Made by a program: the position numbers and the translations under genes
Shown here: piece after piece, positions 38,401 through 48,692 of the stretch
Position numbering within the stretch: the stretch's first letter is position 1
How the letters are laid out: each line of letters opens with the position of its first letter
The notes under the pieces: model-generated
Told to the model about the DNA's origin: nothing
The model's input: the letters and a program-made list of their open reading frames with translations, nothing else
Databases searched by the model: none
Source of the DNA: Blastocystis hominis
Taxonomy: Eukaryota > Sar > Bigyra > Opalinata > Blastocystidae
Assembly (NCBI RefSeq): GCF_000151665.1
Contig: NW_013171868.1
Location: 255,501-319,500 of the forward strand
Direction of reading: 5' to 3'
Length of the DNA stretch: 64,000 nt

Positions 38401-41230
38401 GCGTAGGGAAAGCGGGAGCGTTGCATCGTAGAGTCTGGTGGAGCAGCTGATCTCGGTGAATCCGTCGGCACGGCCTTCGGCGGAGAAACTCGCTCGCAAC
38501 GATTTGATTGTTTGTAGGGATCGCGGAAAAGGATCGATCGCAGGCTCGTCGGGCGAAGGCTTGCACGTGAAGCCCAGCTTAACGCTGTTCCCCGCGAGTC
38601 TCGCCAAGATGTAGAATTCGAATCGGCCTTCCATCTAGTTACGAAGTGTGCTCGTATTACTATTTGACGCCCACGACGCTGCACGCTGAGGCCAGCATGC
38701 GCTCGCTCACCGAGACGCTTTCCTCGCTCACGGTCGACGAGCTGCCTCTCATTCTCCCGCTGCTCCAGCGAATCAATCAGGATATCGCGGCCAACCCCAC
38801 GCTTCCTTCTCTTCCTCGCGTGTTCATCGCGCTCTGGACGCGAATCGCTTCCTCGCTCCACGAAGAGCAAGTCGCTGCGATTCTCCTCACCAGTCTGAGC
38901 CAGTTCCTCGAGCAGTCGCTCCAGGCGCACAACTACCTTCCTCTCGAGACGCTCTGCGATCGCCCCACGCTCTCCAGCCTCCTCCAAGACCTCGGGCCCA
39001 AGCAGTTCCTCAAGCTCCTGCTTCCCTACATGATGGAGCTGCTTCTCAGCAACCAGACGCCTTCCTCCATCCAGGACCATCTCGTCACCACGATCTCCTT
39101 CCTCTCCAGTCCGCGTCTGCTCGGCCCCGCGCTCTCCACGCGCTATCTGCTTCCCACGCTCACCGTGAAGACCGGGAGCATCACCTTCAAGCGCAGCGAC
39201 ACCATGCGACCCTGGTCCGAGAGTACCAGACTCGCTTCCTCCTTCCTCACCCCCAGACGACTCGCTCATCCCCGTTCTCTGTCCTCCAGCACGCGCGTTA
39301 ATCGCGGTTCTCGGCTATGTAACGCCCGAAGCGCTGGTCTCGATTACCCTGGCGCATCTCTTCCCGAAAGCGTATTCATTGCTCGCTTTATTGGAGCCGT
39401 CGCCCTCCACGCCGACTCTCAAAAGCATCCAAGCCGCGCTGTGCGTCAGCGAGATCATCGAAGTGGTCCGCGCTCTGCTCCCGTTCTTCTCTCCCAAGCT
39501 CTTCCTCTACAACGTCGTGCAGCGGCCCAATCCTCGTCTCGGCGACCTGCTTCCCTACCTCTATCTGCCCGTCGCGTCTGACGATTCCTACCGTTTCGCT
39601 GCGTCGCTCGGCTTCACGGGTAGTGATCTGCGCCAACGCGACGCTCATCGCATCGGTCGTCAATCTCTATTACGACGTGGCTTCGCGCATCGACGCCAAG
39701 ACCCAGGACGACTCCATGACCGCCGATCTGCGCGCGTTCTTCGCGCGGTTCCACGCGTTCTACCGCGTCCACGCGGACGCCGCGAACCAATCGATCTACA
39801 AAGCGATCCTCCTCAAAGTCAAGTCTGACGCTATCTTCCAGAAGCAAAAACTCAATCCTTCTCTCTCCATGTACTCCTTCGACCTCCTCGAGCTGCTCCG
39901 CGGTTCCTCGTTTCCCCCTTTCCTCACCTCTAGAGACCGATACCACGCTCCAAGCCTCCCCTCTCCCGTTTCTCCCGCGGTATTCCCTCATTTCTAGCGC
40001 CTCTCTCCCGCCTCCCGCCAACTACACCTCCAATCTCGCGAAGAACCGTGGGAATCTCGCTCTCTCTCTCACCCTCAGTGACAACTCGCTGCTGGGCGGC
40101 GGCGAACAACATCCACATGGTGGGCGGCAGCGCCGGCTTCCTCAGCAACCGCGCGGATTTCGACACGCCCATGACGCTCATGAACCAGATCAAATCCACC
40201 GTCCACGTCTACGATGGCTGCCTCTACGGCATCGTGTCCCGCGGGAACGAGGCGCTCTTCGCGACGGTGGGGAACGAGCTGATCGCGGGGCAGTCGCTGC
40301 CGATCGTGAAGGTCTGGAAGAGCGACCGCCGGCCGCTGGCGCCGTTCTGCTCGTTCGGCGGACACACGAGCTTCGTGCACTCGCTGCAGTTCCTGCCGTC
40401 CGCGCCGCTGCTGGCGTCGTGCTCGGACAAGCTGTGCGTGTTCGACTTCCAGAAGCAGCAGGTGCTGACGCAGTGCAGCGGAGGCGGCGGGTTCACGCAC
40501 ATGGCGTCGTCGGCGATGTCGATCACGGCGAAGGGCGTGGACGGTTCAGCGTCGTGGCAGCAGTTGTACTGCACCACCAAGAGCAACGAGGTCGTCTGCT
40601 ACGACGTGCGGCAGAAGTTCTACGACGTGCTCGTCAGCGCGCGCTTCCCCTTCGCGGCGCGCGTCTCGACGATCCGCACGCCGACGGAGACGCCGGTGCT
40701 GTGCGCGCTGACCACGTTCTCCAACGAATTCTTCGCCACCGCGTGGAACTCCGGAGTGATCGAGGTCTTCGCGCAGCGCGTCGCCACGCCTCTGTTCCGC
40801 TGGCAGGCCCACGCGTGCCACGTGGTGAAGCTGGTCTTCTTGGAGCGGTCGAAACTGCTGTCGGCGGGCACGGACGGCTCCGTTTTCGTTTGGAACCTCG
40901 CAGGAACCGCGCCCAAGCTCTTCGCCAAGCTAGGAGGGCTGGCCACCATCGGATCGGCGTATGGGCTGAGTGTGACGGAGTATGGGAGCGGGTTGGGCGT
41001 GATGTATGCAAATGGAGACTCCATGTTCGCATGCAATGATCTGGATTTGAGGGAGTATATGAACGTCGGGGGAATGGACGTACAGACGCTGACGATGAGT
41101 TCGAACGTTCTCTGCGATGGAATTACCACCAAGCCGCTGAGTAATCTGAAGCTTTGCGCGAATGCGGCTTGTCCTTTACGAAGAATCGCGCTGTGCGGTT
41201 CGGAGAGTGGAAATTTGTATGTGGTCCAGT
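35429..41230 (+). CDS. WDR81: WDR81 homologue (pseudokinase-BEACH-WD40)
   Basis: WDR81 works with WDR91 at endosomes to restrain PI3-kinase and in aggregate clearance. ATG 35429 ([14 protein letters not shown]). A kinase-like N-lobe follows ([40 protein letters not shown]). The BEACH domain is close to WDR81: [76 protein letters not shown] and [20 protein letters not shown]. Next are a low-complexity Ser/Thr/Pro region (37500-37800), a second kinase-like fragment ([15 protein letters not shown]), helical repeats and C-terminal WD40 blades ([20 protein letters not shown]) to [14 protein letters not shown]. Many 28-35-nt introns and a longer one around 37270-37460. No stop is encoded before the 3' element; polyadenylation after T 41230 or G 41231 gives TAA or TGA. 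Confidence 0.93.
37315..37400. repeat. Degenerate TTGATTTGAA / ATTC repeat in WDR81
   Basis: Tandem-like TGATTTGAATTGATTTGAA and ATTCATTCATTG units inside the WDR81 transcript, probably in its longest intron (about 37270-37460). Confidence 0.7.
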
Positions 41231-41235
41231 GGATT

Positions 41236-41243
41236 TGTTTGTT
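41236..41243 (+). terminator. TGTTTGTT 3'-end element of WDR81
   Basis: The octamer lies five bases after the T of an in-frame TGG codon (41230-41232) and 45 bp before the FIP1 ATG. Confidence 0.8.
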
Positions 41244-41288
41244 TGACACGGTTTTATCACTCAGTCATATTACTCTTGTTTCACAAGG

Positions 41289-42475
41289 ATGTCTGTGCAG
41301 ACGGGTGAGCCGAAGTCTGAAAAGAATGCAGGTACACTGGCTAGCTGTTTGCGTCAACAATGTAGTTTCCTTGGAAAAAAGTCCCAGAACTGATGATTTG
41401 TTGGCGGGGTATGAGACTTATTTGGATCGTTGATAGGACAGACTCATTAGTAATACCACTCCACAATTTGATAGCAGCGAGTACGACTCCTATTCAGACG
41501 ATTCGAGCAGTGATGATTTGGAAGTGATTTTAGACGATGATGTTGATTTGGGGCCGGAAACAACTCTCGCTGCCAAAGTTGATACCCAAGAAGGCGGAAT
41601 GATCAAGATTCGAAATGAGGAAAGCATTTCCGCTTTTAATATCGATATTAACAGTTTAAAGACAAAAGACTGGAAAATGGATGGAGATGAGAGTGATTAC
41701 TTTAATTATGGATTCAACGAGTTTATGTGGAAGGTACTGTCCGGTCTGTATCATTTCTGTGTAGGATTATGTAGCCTATGTGAAAAGTCGACAAGATCAA
41801 GTCGATGTCAAGAAACTCGAGGAATACAGCTGCATTTTGGTTGCGCGGGTTCCCAGCGTACCGATTTCATTTGTTCTGTGACTCATCAGATGCCCTATCC
41901 TTCGCGTGCAGGCGGTTACAATCCTCGTTCGATGGATCCAACAGCGATTTTATACACAGCGAGCATGGGCGAGTCGATGAACTATGACTCGGGCAGTTCG
42001 GGTCCAGATGGCGGTCATCGTAGCATTTCGTTGTTTGTTGCAAATAGACCATCGCTACTCCAGACGATCGAGTCGACGCTACTCTCCGTCGCGAGATCGC
42101 TCGCGAGATCGCTCGAGAGATCGGTACTCCCATCGCTCCCGACGCAATCATTCAATGGATCGAAGCGAAAGAAGTGAAAGAGATAGAAGCGAAAGAAGTG
42201 AAAGAAGTGAACGAGACAGAGACAGAAGTGAAAGAGACAGAGATAGAAGTGAACGACGAGATCGAAGCGAGAGAAGCGAAAGAGACAGAGACAGAAGCGA
42301 GCGAGGTGATAAAGATCGAGACCGAAGCGAGCGATTTGATCGGTCGGAACGAGCGGAGCGCGAGCAATCGGCGCATCGTGAAGAAAATGCGAGCGAATCG
42401 CGTGGTGGAAGTCGGAGTGGACGCTATGGAAGCGATCGTCGAAGTCGATTTGATGATCATTCGCGACAGTATTAA
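41289..42475 (+). CDS. FIP1: FIP1-like pre-mRNA polyadenylation factor
   Basis: FIP1 is a CPSF/CPF subunit that binds poly(A) polymerase and U-rich RNA near poly(A) sites. ATG 41289 (MSVQTGEPKSEKNA). Introns of 34 and about 42 nt connect acidic sequence (EYDSYSDDSSSDDLEVILDD) to the FIP1 core: FNIDINSLKTKDWKMDGDES, then DYFNYGFNEFMWK and, after a 31-nt intron, DYVAYVKSRQDQVD. A further spliced region leads to the C-terminal Arg/Asp/Glu/Ser tail (RSERSERDRDRSERDRDRSE) typical of FIP1, ending HSRQY, TAA 42473-42475. TGTTTGTT follows at 42489-42496. It converges with the TPR gene. This host depends on poly(A) addition for some stop codons, so the factor is of special interest. Confidence 0.9.
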
Positions 42476-42488
42476 TTCAGTTTTGCGT

Positions 42489-42496
42489 TGTTTGTT
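42489..42496 (+). terminator. TGTTTGTT 3'-end element of FIP1
   Basis: The octamer lies 13 nt past the encoded TAA, just beyond the convergent TPR gene's 3' end. Confidence 0.8.
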
Positions 42497-42536
42497 CCAC
42501 AAAGAAGACAAATACTGGAAAATTGCTGAACAGCTA

Positions 42537-44277
42537 AATTGAAGAGTTCCTTGGCCTGCGAATTCGAGGGATCGACCACCAGCGCTTTCTCGTAGTCCGC
42601 GCAGGCCTCCTGCACCTTCCCTTCCATCTGGTGAAGCAATCCGAGAGAAAGGAAATACGACGCGGATCGCTACGGTGCACACAAAACTTTATTCTTACGC
42701 TCTGAAGACCGCCAAGCAGAGCGATTTGCCCGAGAAACCGCTTGGCCTGCTCCAGATCGCCCTGCTTTCGATACACGTGCGAAAGATTGAAGTAAACAGT
42801 GGACCACTGCTGCTTCTCCGTCTAAAACATTCAACAAACAAGCAGCCAATACGATCGAAAAGGACTCGATCTGCTTCAATACCGTTACAAAATCGTTCTT
42901 CGCTTTCTCCAACTCGCCCAACTCGAAGTACAAAACGCCCCGCTCGTTGTACAGCCGAGGATCCGACGAGTCAATCAAAATACATCGATTCAATTCCTAT
43001 TCCTCACTTTCTTCCTTGGGTCCAACTCGCAACGCATCGTTTAATTTCCCCATCTTTTTATACTCATAAACCAAATGAAATCGAACCAAATAACTCTCCG
43101 GATTCTGCTTCGACGCGAACGAAAACGCCGTGATCGCCATTTCGAACTCCTCCTATCGCTTATTTACTTCTTTCGGAAGCTACCAGCGCGGATCGAACCA
43201 ATCCAATCGCGATCCAGGCTTCCCAGAAGAGTGGATTTCGCGTTAATGCGAGATTGAGATGCTGTAAAGCTTGGTAATAATCGCGACGAAGCAGCGAATA
43301 GACGCCTAACGCGTAGGAATATTCTTCCGAATAAATGAAAGAGGAAGGAAGCGAGTGGATGAAGAGAAACAAGCGATCGGGAGCGTTCATTTGGTAGAAA
43401 AGAAGGCAGCGTTCGATTAGAATCGCGCGGTTCAACACGCCGAGATGAAGAATTCGATCGAACACTAAGTCGCTGGAGGCCAAATTGCCTCGCTCGCGAT
43501 AGCATTTGGCGATGCTGAGAAGAACGGAAACGTTTTCGGAATCGTCCGGAGCGATGTGGAAGAGAGTCGAGGGAAGGAGATAGGGGTGGGTCTCGCAGAG
43601 TTTGTAGTAGAGAATGTGTTTTTCGTAGTGGGAAATCGGACGGGGAAGCGAACTCGCAGACAATTCGTCGATGCAGCGCTTGGTGGAGGAGAACGGGTGG
43701 AGTCGGAAGAGAGAATCATAGGCTGCTAGATATTCACGGTCGAGACGAATACATTCCAAATAGCTAGGATCATTAAGAGAAATGAATGAGAGTGAATACT
43801 GGTTGACTGCTTCGACCTTGTCAGATTGCTCTATCAATTGGCCGTAATAATAATGGTGCGGTGCATATTCCGGATCGTCGCGCTTTTGAGGCAATACCTT
43901 TTGGAGTTCATCCAGAGCAGCTCCTTTTCTTTCTAATTCGATCTAGTAATAGAGTAGATACGAATGAACTACAAGAGAGCGGATATAAAATAAAAATTCT
44001 TTAGGATAGGAATCGTCAAAGTATCTTGCCTTTATGACCTTAGAAATAAACGAACTTTTTGAAATATTCGCAACATTCACCAAAGGAACGGTTTTGGAAT
44101 AACAAGCGCAAATGAGTCTGTTTATCCTCGATTTTGTCAGAGAGAGTCAACTACAAATCAGGAATGTGTAAGACCAAAAACCAAACGAGCGCTGTACTTG
44201 ATGGCATTCTCTAACTCCATAGAAGACGCATATCGCTGAATGACACTTCGAAACAGACTGCAATCCGCTTCTGACAT
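42537..44277 (-). CDS. TPR protein, probable APC/C subunit (Cdc16/APC6-like)
   Basis: TPR subunits scaffold the anaphase-promoting complex, the ubiquitin ligase of mitotic exit. ATG 44277 (MSEADCSLFRSVIQRYASSM). Introns of about 31 nt link helical repeats: YAPHHYYYGQLIEQSDKVEA, AYDSLFRLHPFSS, ENVSVLLSIAKCYRERGNLA, YALGVYSLLRRDYYQALQHL, DPRLYNERGVLYFELGELEK and YFNLSHVYRKQGDLEQAKRF. The DPxLYNErGV unit and overall size (about 530 residues) fit APC6/Cdc16 or APC8/Cdc23; I cannot decide between them. The C-terminus (EKALVVDPSNSQAKELFN) has no encoded in-frame stop before the convergent FIP1 3' end. A weak element (TGTTCAGC) sits where a poly(A)-made TAA after T 42537 is possible. One intron contains an exact TGTTTGTT. 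Confidence 0.7.
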
Positions 44278-44329
44278 CAATCAATTTAAAATGTTTGCAG
44301 AACTGCACTCGTTTTGAACTCATATTGTC
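44278..44329. promoter_or_regulatory. 52-bp bidirectional promoter
   Basis: The TPR gene ATG (44277, minus) and the DEAH helicase ATG (44330, plus) are 52 bp apart, so both 5' leaders and any core promoter share this stretch. No motif is recognised. Confidence 0.7.
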
Positions 44330-46662
44330 ATGTCAGATCAGCGACAACGATCACCATCGTATGGATTGACTATTTCTCATCACTGTATAGCCGTTCCTCG
44401 TCGGAAGAGTAGTGGATTTGCATGAAGTCTCCCCTGTAGACGCCAACGATCAAGGAGCCGCTCTCGGAGCCGCTCTCGGAGTCGCAGCTCGTCTTATGAT
44501 TCTGAAAACGAAGTGCTTCCTATTCTCGAGTATCAAGACGATATTCTGAACAGTATTCGGGATCATCAAGTTGTCATTATCTCGGGAGAAACCGGCTCCG
44601 GAAAATCGACGCAGATTCCCAAAATGCTGTACCAGAACGGGTTTGTCAGGTTCTTCCTATTGATTCTAGTTTTTTGAAAGAAGGCGCAGTGGTGGTGAGT
44701 CAGCCGCGCCGCGTCGCCGCGATCAACCTGGCTCGTCGCGTGGCCGAGGAATTAGACGTCGAATTCGGCAAGGAGGTGGGCTACACAATCCGATTCGACG
44801 ACTTCTCGGACACCTCCACCAAAATCCGCTACATCACCGACGGCTGTCTGGTCAAAGAGCTCATCAGCGACCCCACTCTCTCCAGATATAGTGTTATCAT
44901 GCTCGACGAGGCCCATGAGCGGAGCATCAATTCCGACATCCTCTTCGGTCTCTGCAAGCGTCTGCTCGCGCAGCGCCCCTCCCTGCGTCTGCTCATCTCC
45001 TCCGCCACCCTCGACATTTCCCATTTCCAGCAGTTCTACCCGGGCTCCGTCGCTCTCTCCATTCCCGGCCGCCTGTTTCCAGTCGCGGTTTTTCACAGCA
45101 AATCCGCGCTCGCCGAGTCGCAGGACGAAGCCATCGACCGCTCTCTCCGCGCCTTGCAGCAGATCCACCGCCGCGAGCCGGGGCACGTGCTTCTCTTCCT
45201 CCCGGGGCAGTTCGAGATCGAAAAAGCCGCCAAAATCGTCGAGGACTGGTACCAAGCCGAGCTCCGAAACGACCCTTCATTCCCGCGGTTGGTCGTCCTG
45301 CCGCTCTACGCGGCGCTCCCCGCGGAACAGCAAGCGCGAGCGTTTCGCGCGGCGAGTCCGGGCACGCGGAAGGTTGTAATCGCGACGAACATCGCGGAGA
45401 CCTCGGTGACAATTCCGGGGATTCGGTACGTGATCGACCCTGGTTTTTCGCGGGAAAAGAGCTTTGACCCGCGGACGGGAATGGACTCGCTGGAGACGAC
45501 GCGGATTTCCCGCGGGGCGGCGCAGCAGCGCGCGGGCCGCGCGGGGCGGACGGGTCCGGGGAAGTGTTTCCGGCTGTACAGCAGCGCGGAGTACGCGCGG
45601 ATGCGGGAGAGCGCGGAGCCGGAGATTCGGCGCGCGTCGCTGGTGAGCACGATGCTGTATCTGAAGGTGCTGGGCATCGACGACGTGCTGGCGTTCGAGT
45701 ATCTCGACGCGCCCGCGCCCGAAGCGATCTCTCTCGCGTTAAAACAACTGCTCATCGTGGGCGCGCTCGACGACGCCGGTCGCGTCACGCCGCTGGGCAG
45801 ACGCCTCTCCGCGCTGCCGCTGGACCCGCAGCTGGGCAAGACGCTGCTGCTGGCGTGCGAGGAGGGCTGCGCCGACGAAGCCATCGCTATGAGCGCCATG
45901 CTGAGCGTCGAGAAGGTCTTTCACGCGATTGCCCCGCGGGAAAGGGCGTCCGAGCGCGCGCAGAGGATCGCGCGGCGGCAGAAGCGGCTGAGCTCGGAGC
46001 TGGGCGATCATTTCACGTTTCTGAACGTGTAGAAGATGCGATTGGTGGATGAGTTGTGCAGGTTCATGAAGTTCAAAACCCGATCACACGGACGAGCCTG
46101 GTGCGACGACCACGGCGTTCATTACCAGTCCATGCGGACGGCGCTCTCGATCTATCGGCAGCTGGGCGACGCGCTGCGAGCCGGCGGAATGGACGTGGAA
46201 AAACGCGCGGGAGACGTGATTGCCGCGCTGCAGAAAGTGCTGGTGGAGGGCTCGTCGCTGACGCTGGCGCGGAAGTGCAGGAACGATGTGTATCGAACGC
46301 TGATCGATGTGTTCGAGAACGAAGGAACCAGGATTGGAGAGATCCATCCATCATCATCATTGGTGTGGAACGATAACTACCCGCAATACATCGTGTATCA
46401 AGAGCTGGTGGCGAGTACGCGGAGCTATTATCGGAATTGCTGCGAGGTTCGCGAGGAAGACGTCGTGGAAGTGCTGAAGCGAATTAAGGCGATGAAGAAC
46501 GTCAAACTGAGCGGAGGCAGCGAGCTGGTCTTTTACAAGAGCAATGGGGAGAAGATTGAGACCGATCGGGAAGTGGAGAAAACGAAGGTCGAGACGGAGA
46601 AGGCGACGAAGTCGATGCTGACGGAAAGTCGGTTTGAAAGGATGTGGGTGAGGCGTAGGTGA
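44330..46662 (+). CDS. DEAH-box RNA helicase (spliceosomal DHX type)
   Basis: DEAH helicases remodel RNA-protein complexes with ATP, chiefly in splicing. ATG 44330 is reached through introns of 32 and 31 nt that build [20 protein letters not shown] and an RS stretch. A 29-nt intron then gives [19 protein letters not shown]. Motifs in order: GETGSGKST (I), QPRRVAA (Ia), RYITDGCL (Ib), DEAH (II), SAT (III), [13 protein letters not shown] (V), [13 protein letters not shown] (VI), then HA2/OB-fold sequence ([20 protein letters not shown]). At 46027 the frame has TAG; a 45-nt GT-AG intron (46030 region) keeps frame and removes it. Length about 720 residues. The RS N-terminus points to splicing; the exact orthologue (Prp2, Prp22, DHX35 type) is not resolved. 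Confidence 0.88.
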
Positions 46663-47009
46663 CTTGGATGCTGCAAAGAGAAGGTTTTTACAGCGAAAGG
46701 GATTGCTCTAAGGTGTGTATTGTGCTTTTTGTTGTTTGTTTGTTGTTTGTTGTTTGTTTGCTGAGACCCGACACTCCAAAAACACCTTGATTCCAATGGG
46801 ATAGGAGTCTGCAAATTATGCTTTATCGCTGTGAGTGATGGAACCTGCGATATCATGGCAGTATAGAGCAGCTTCACGTGACATTATCAGCTCCTTGCTT
46901 TTCCCACCACAGGCATGCTTTCAAATCTTCATTCCGTCGCGTGACTCTAAAAATTGTAGCATTTGAGGATTATCTTGGTTCTCAATCTCACTTCTTCTTT
47001 CAAATATCA
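46663..47009. other. Intergenic, 347 bp between helicase and ARP2
   Basis: Contains a cluster of overlapping TGTTTGTT words (46733-46760), the helicase 3' element, then the ARP2 promoter. The rest shows no coding or RNA-gene features. Confidence 0.7.
46733..46760 (+). terminator. Clustered TGTTTGTT elements after the DEAH helicase
   Basis: At least three overlapping TGTTTGTT or TTGTTTG copies in a T/G-rich tract, 71 nt after the stop codon. This could spread poly(A) sites over several positions. Confidence 0.75.
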
Positions 47010-48324
47010 ATGTATCCTTTTTCAGATAAGATTGTTGTGTGTGATAATGGTACAGGAGTAGGTGGAGAAGGATTCTTCGTAATGTTGAGGTTGTGAAAGC
47101 AGGTTATGCTGGAGACAATGTACCGCGTGTGCAATTCCCCTCTCTAGTGGGAAGACCTCTTCTTCGAGCCGAAGAAGACTATGTCGGAGATCTAACGTTA
47201 AAGGTATTCGGATCCTGCTTGTTTTAAATATGGTAGGATCTCCTCGTGGGTGACGAGTGTATCGAGTCGATCCGTGCATTAAATATCACATATCCTATTG
47301 AAAACGGTGTGATTCAGCACTGGGACGATATGGAAGAGATTTGGAAGTATACATTCCAGAGAAAACTCGGAATTGATATGGACGATAACGGAGCGGTGTC
47401 TCCGGACGGTCTTCGCATCATGCTGACCGAAGCTCCCCTCAACCCGAAGGACAATCGTCGCAAAATGGCCGAAATCATGTTCGAGAAGTTCCACTTCGCC
47501 GGATTGCAATGCAAGCCGCAGGCCATGCTCACGCTCTACTCGCGCGGCGCCTCCACCGGCGTGGTCGTCGACAGTGGCGACGGCGTTACGCACGTTATGG
47601 GGGTCTTCGACGGCTACGTGCTGAATCATCTCACGCGCCGTCTGAACATCGCGGGCCGCCACGTGACTCGCCACCTTCTGAATCTGCTCCAGCAGCGCGG
47701 CTACGCGCTGAACGCCACCGCGGACTTCGAGGTGGTGCGCGAGCTGAAGGAGCGGCTGTGCTACGTGGCGTACAATTTCGAGAAAGAAATGCGTCTAGCG
47801 GACGAAACGACCGTCCTCATGAGCTCTTATCAGCTCCCTGATGGGCGGCAAGTGCGGCTGGGCAGCGAGCGGTTCGAGGCGACGGAGGCGCTGTTCAAGC
47901 CGGAGCTGATGGGTCTGGAGTGCATGGGACTGTCGGAGATGGTCTTCGATCTGATCCAGAAGGCGGAGATTGATTTGCGGCCGGTGGTAGGCGACCAATC
48001 AGATCGTTCAGCGTAGTTCTATAAGAACATCTTGCTGTCCGGAGGAACCAGCATGTTCCCGGGGCTGTCCTCGCGGCTGGAGAAGGATATTCGGGAGCAG
48101 TACTGTTCGGTGATTCTGAAGGGAGAGACCAACCACATTGCGAAATCCATTAATGTGATTGTGAGAATGCGGGGCGGAGTTGAGGGTAGGCGCAGCCGAA
48201 TCGGAAGCATTCGGTGTTTACGGGAGCGGCGGTGTATGCGAAGTATATCGCGAATAACGTGGATGCGTGGATTTCAAGGCAGGAATGGGAAGAATGCGGA
48301 GCGCGCGTCCTGGAAAAGCCGTAA
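47010..48324 (+). CDS. ARP2: Actin-related protein 2 (Arp2/3 complex)
   Basis: ARP2 with ARP3 nucleates branched actin filaments. ATG 47010 (MYPFSDKIVVCDNGTG). Introns of 32, 34, 30 and 29 nt rebuild the ARP2 reading: VVKAGYAGDNVPRVQFPSLV, DLLVGDECIESIRALNITYP, LTEAPLNPKDNRRKM, LTLYSRGASTGVVVDSGDG, NHLTRRLNIAGRHVTRHL, LSGGTSMFPGLSSRLEKD and PNRKHSVFTGAAVYA. The NPKDNR and TGVVVDSGDGVTH motifs and the length of about 395 residues fit ARP2 rather than actin. It ends VLEKP, TAA 48322-48324. The ARP2-like C-terminus is a little shorter than in animals. Confidence 0.94.
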
Positions 48325-48349
48325 CGGAGATGATGAGTGTATTCTGAGG

Positions 48350-48357
48350 TGTTTGTT
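48350..48357 (+). terminator. TGTTTGTT 3'-end element of ARP2
   Basis: The octamer lies 25 nt past the encoded TAA. Confidence 0.8.
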
Positions 48358-48676
48358 GATATTATACATATATTGGATTGGGTGGGGTGAAGAGGGCGAG
48401 AAGATGAAGATTGGATTTGGAAAAACAAACTAAAGAATTGGGCTTGGATGGGATATAGCAGAGAGAAAGAAAAAATAAAAAAGAAAAAGGATTGGTTGCG
48501 TGATTGTGAAGAAGCGCATCGAAGGAAAAGTGGCCAATGAAGTGGAATCATTCCAGTTTCCATATAACGAGGATGACGATTCCTTTTCCATCATTTCTGC
48601 AACCCAATCCCTCAGGCTTCATCACCATCTCCCATTCTAATTCCTATTCCCTTCCCTTCCCTTCTCTATTGTTTTC

Positions 48677-48684
48677 AACAAACA
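48677..48684 (-). terminator. TGTTTGTT 3'-end element of eIF2-alpha
   Basis: AACAAACA on the plus strand, 8 nt past the encoded TAA. Confidence 0.8.
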
Positions 48685-48692
48685 CACCACCC

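Noticed and set aside
42174-42542. 122-codon Glu/Val/Thr-rich frame in the FIP1 tail
   Set aside because: Frame-shifted reading of the Arg/Asp/Ser repeat tail of FIP1.
46020-46075. In-frame TAG in the DEAH helicase, considered as a disabling change
   Set aside because: A 45-nt GT-AG intron, a multiple of three, removes it and joins conserved sequence on both sides.
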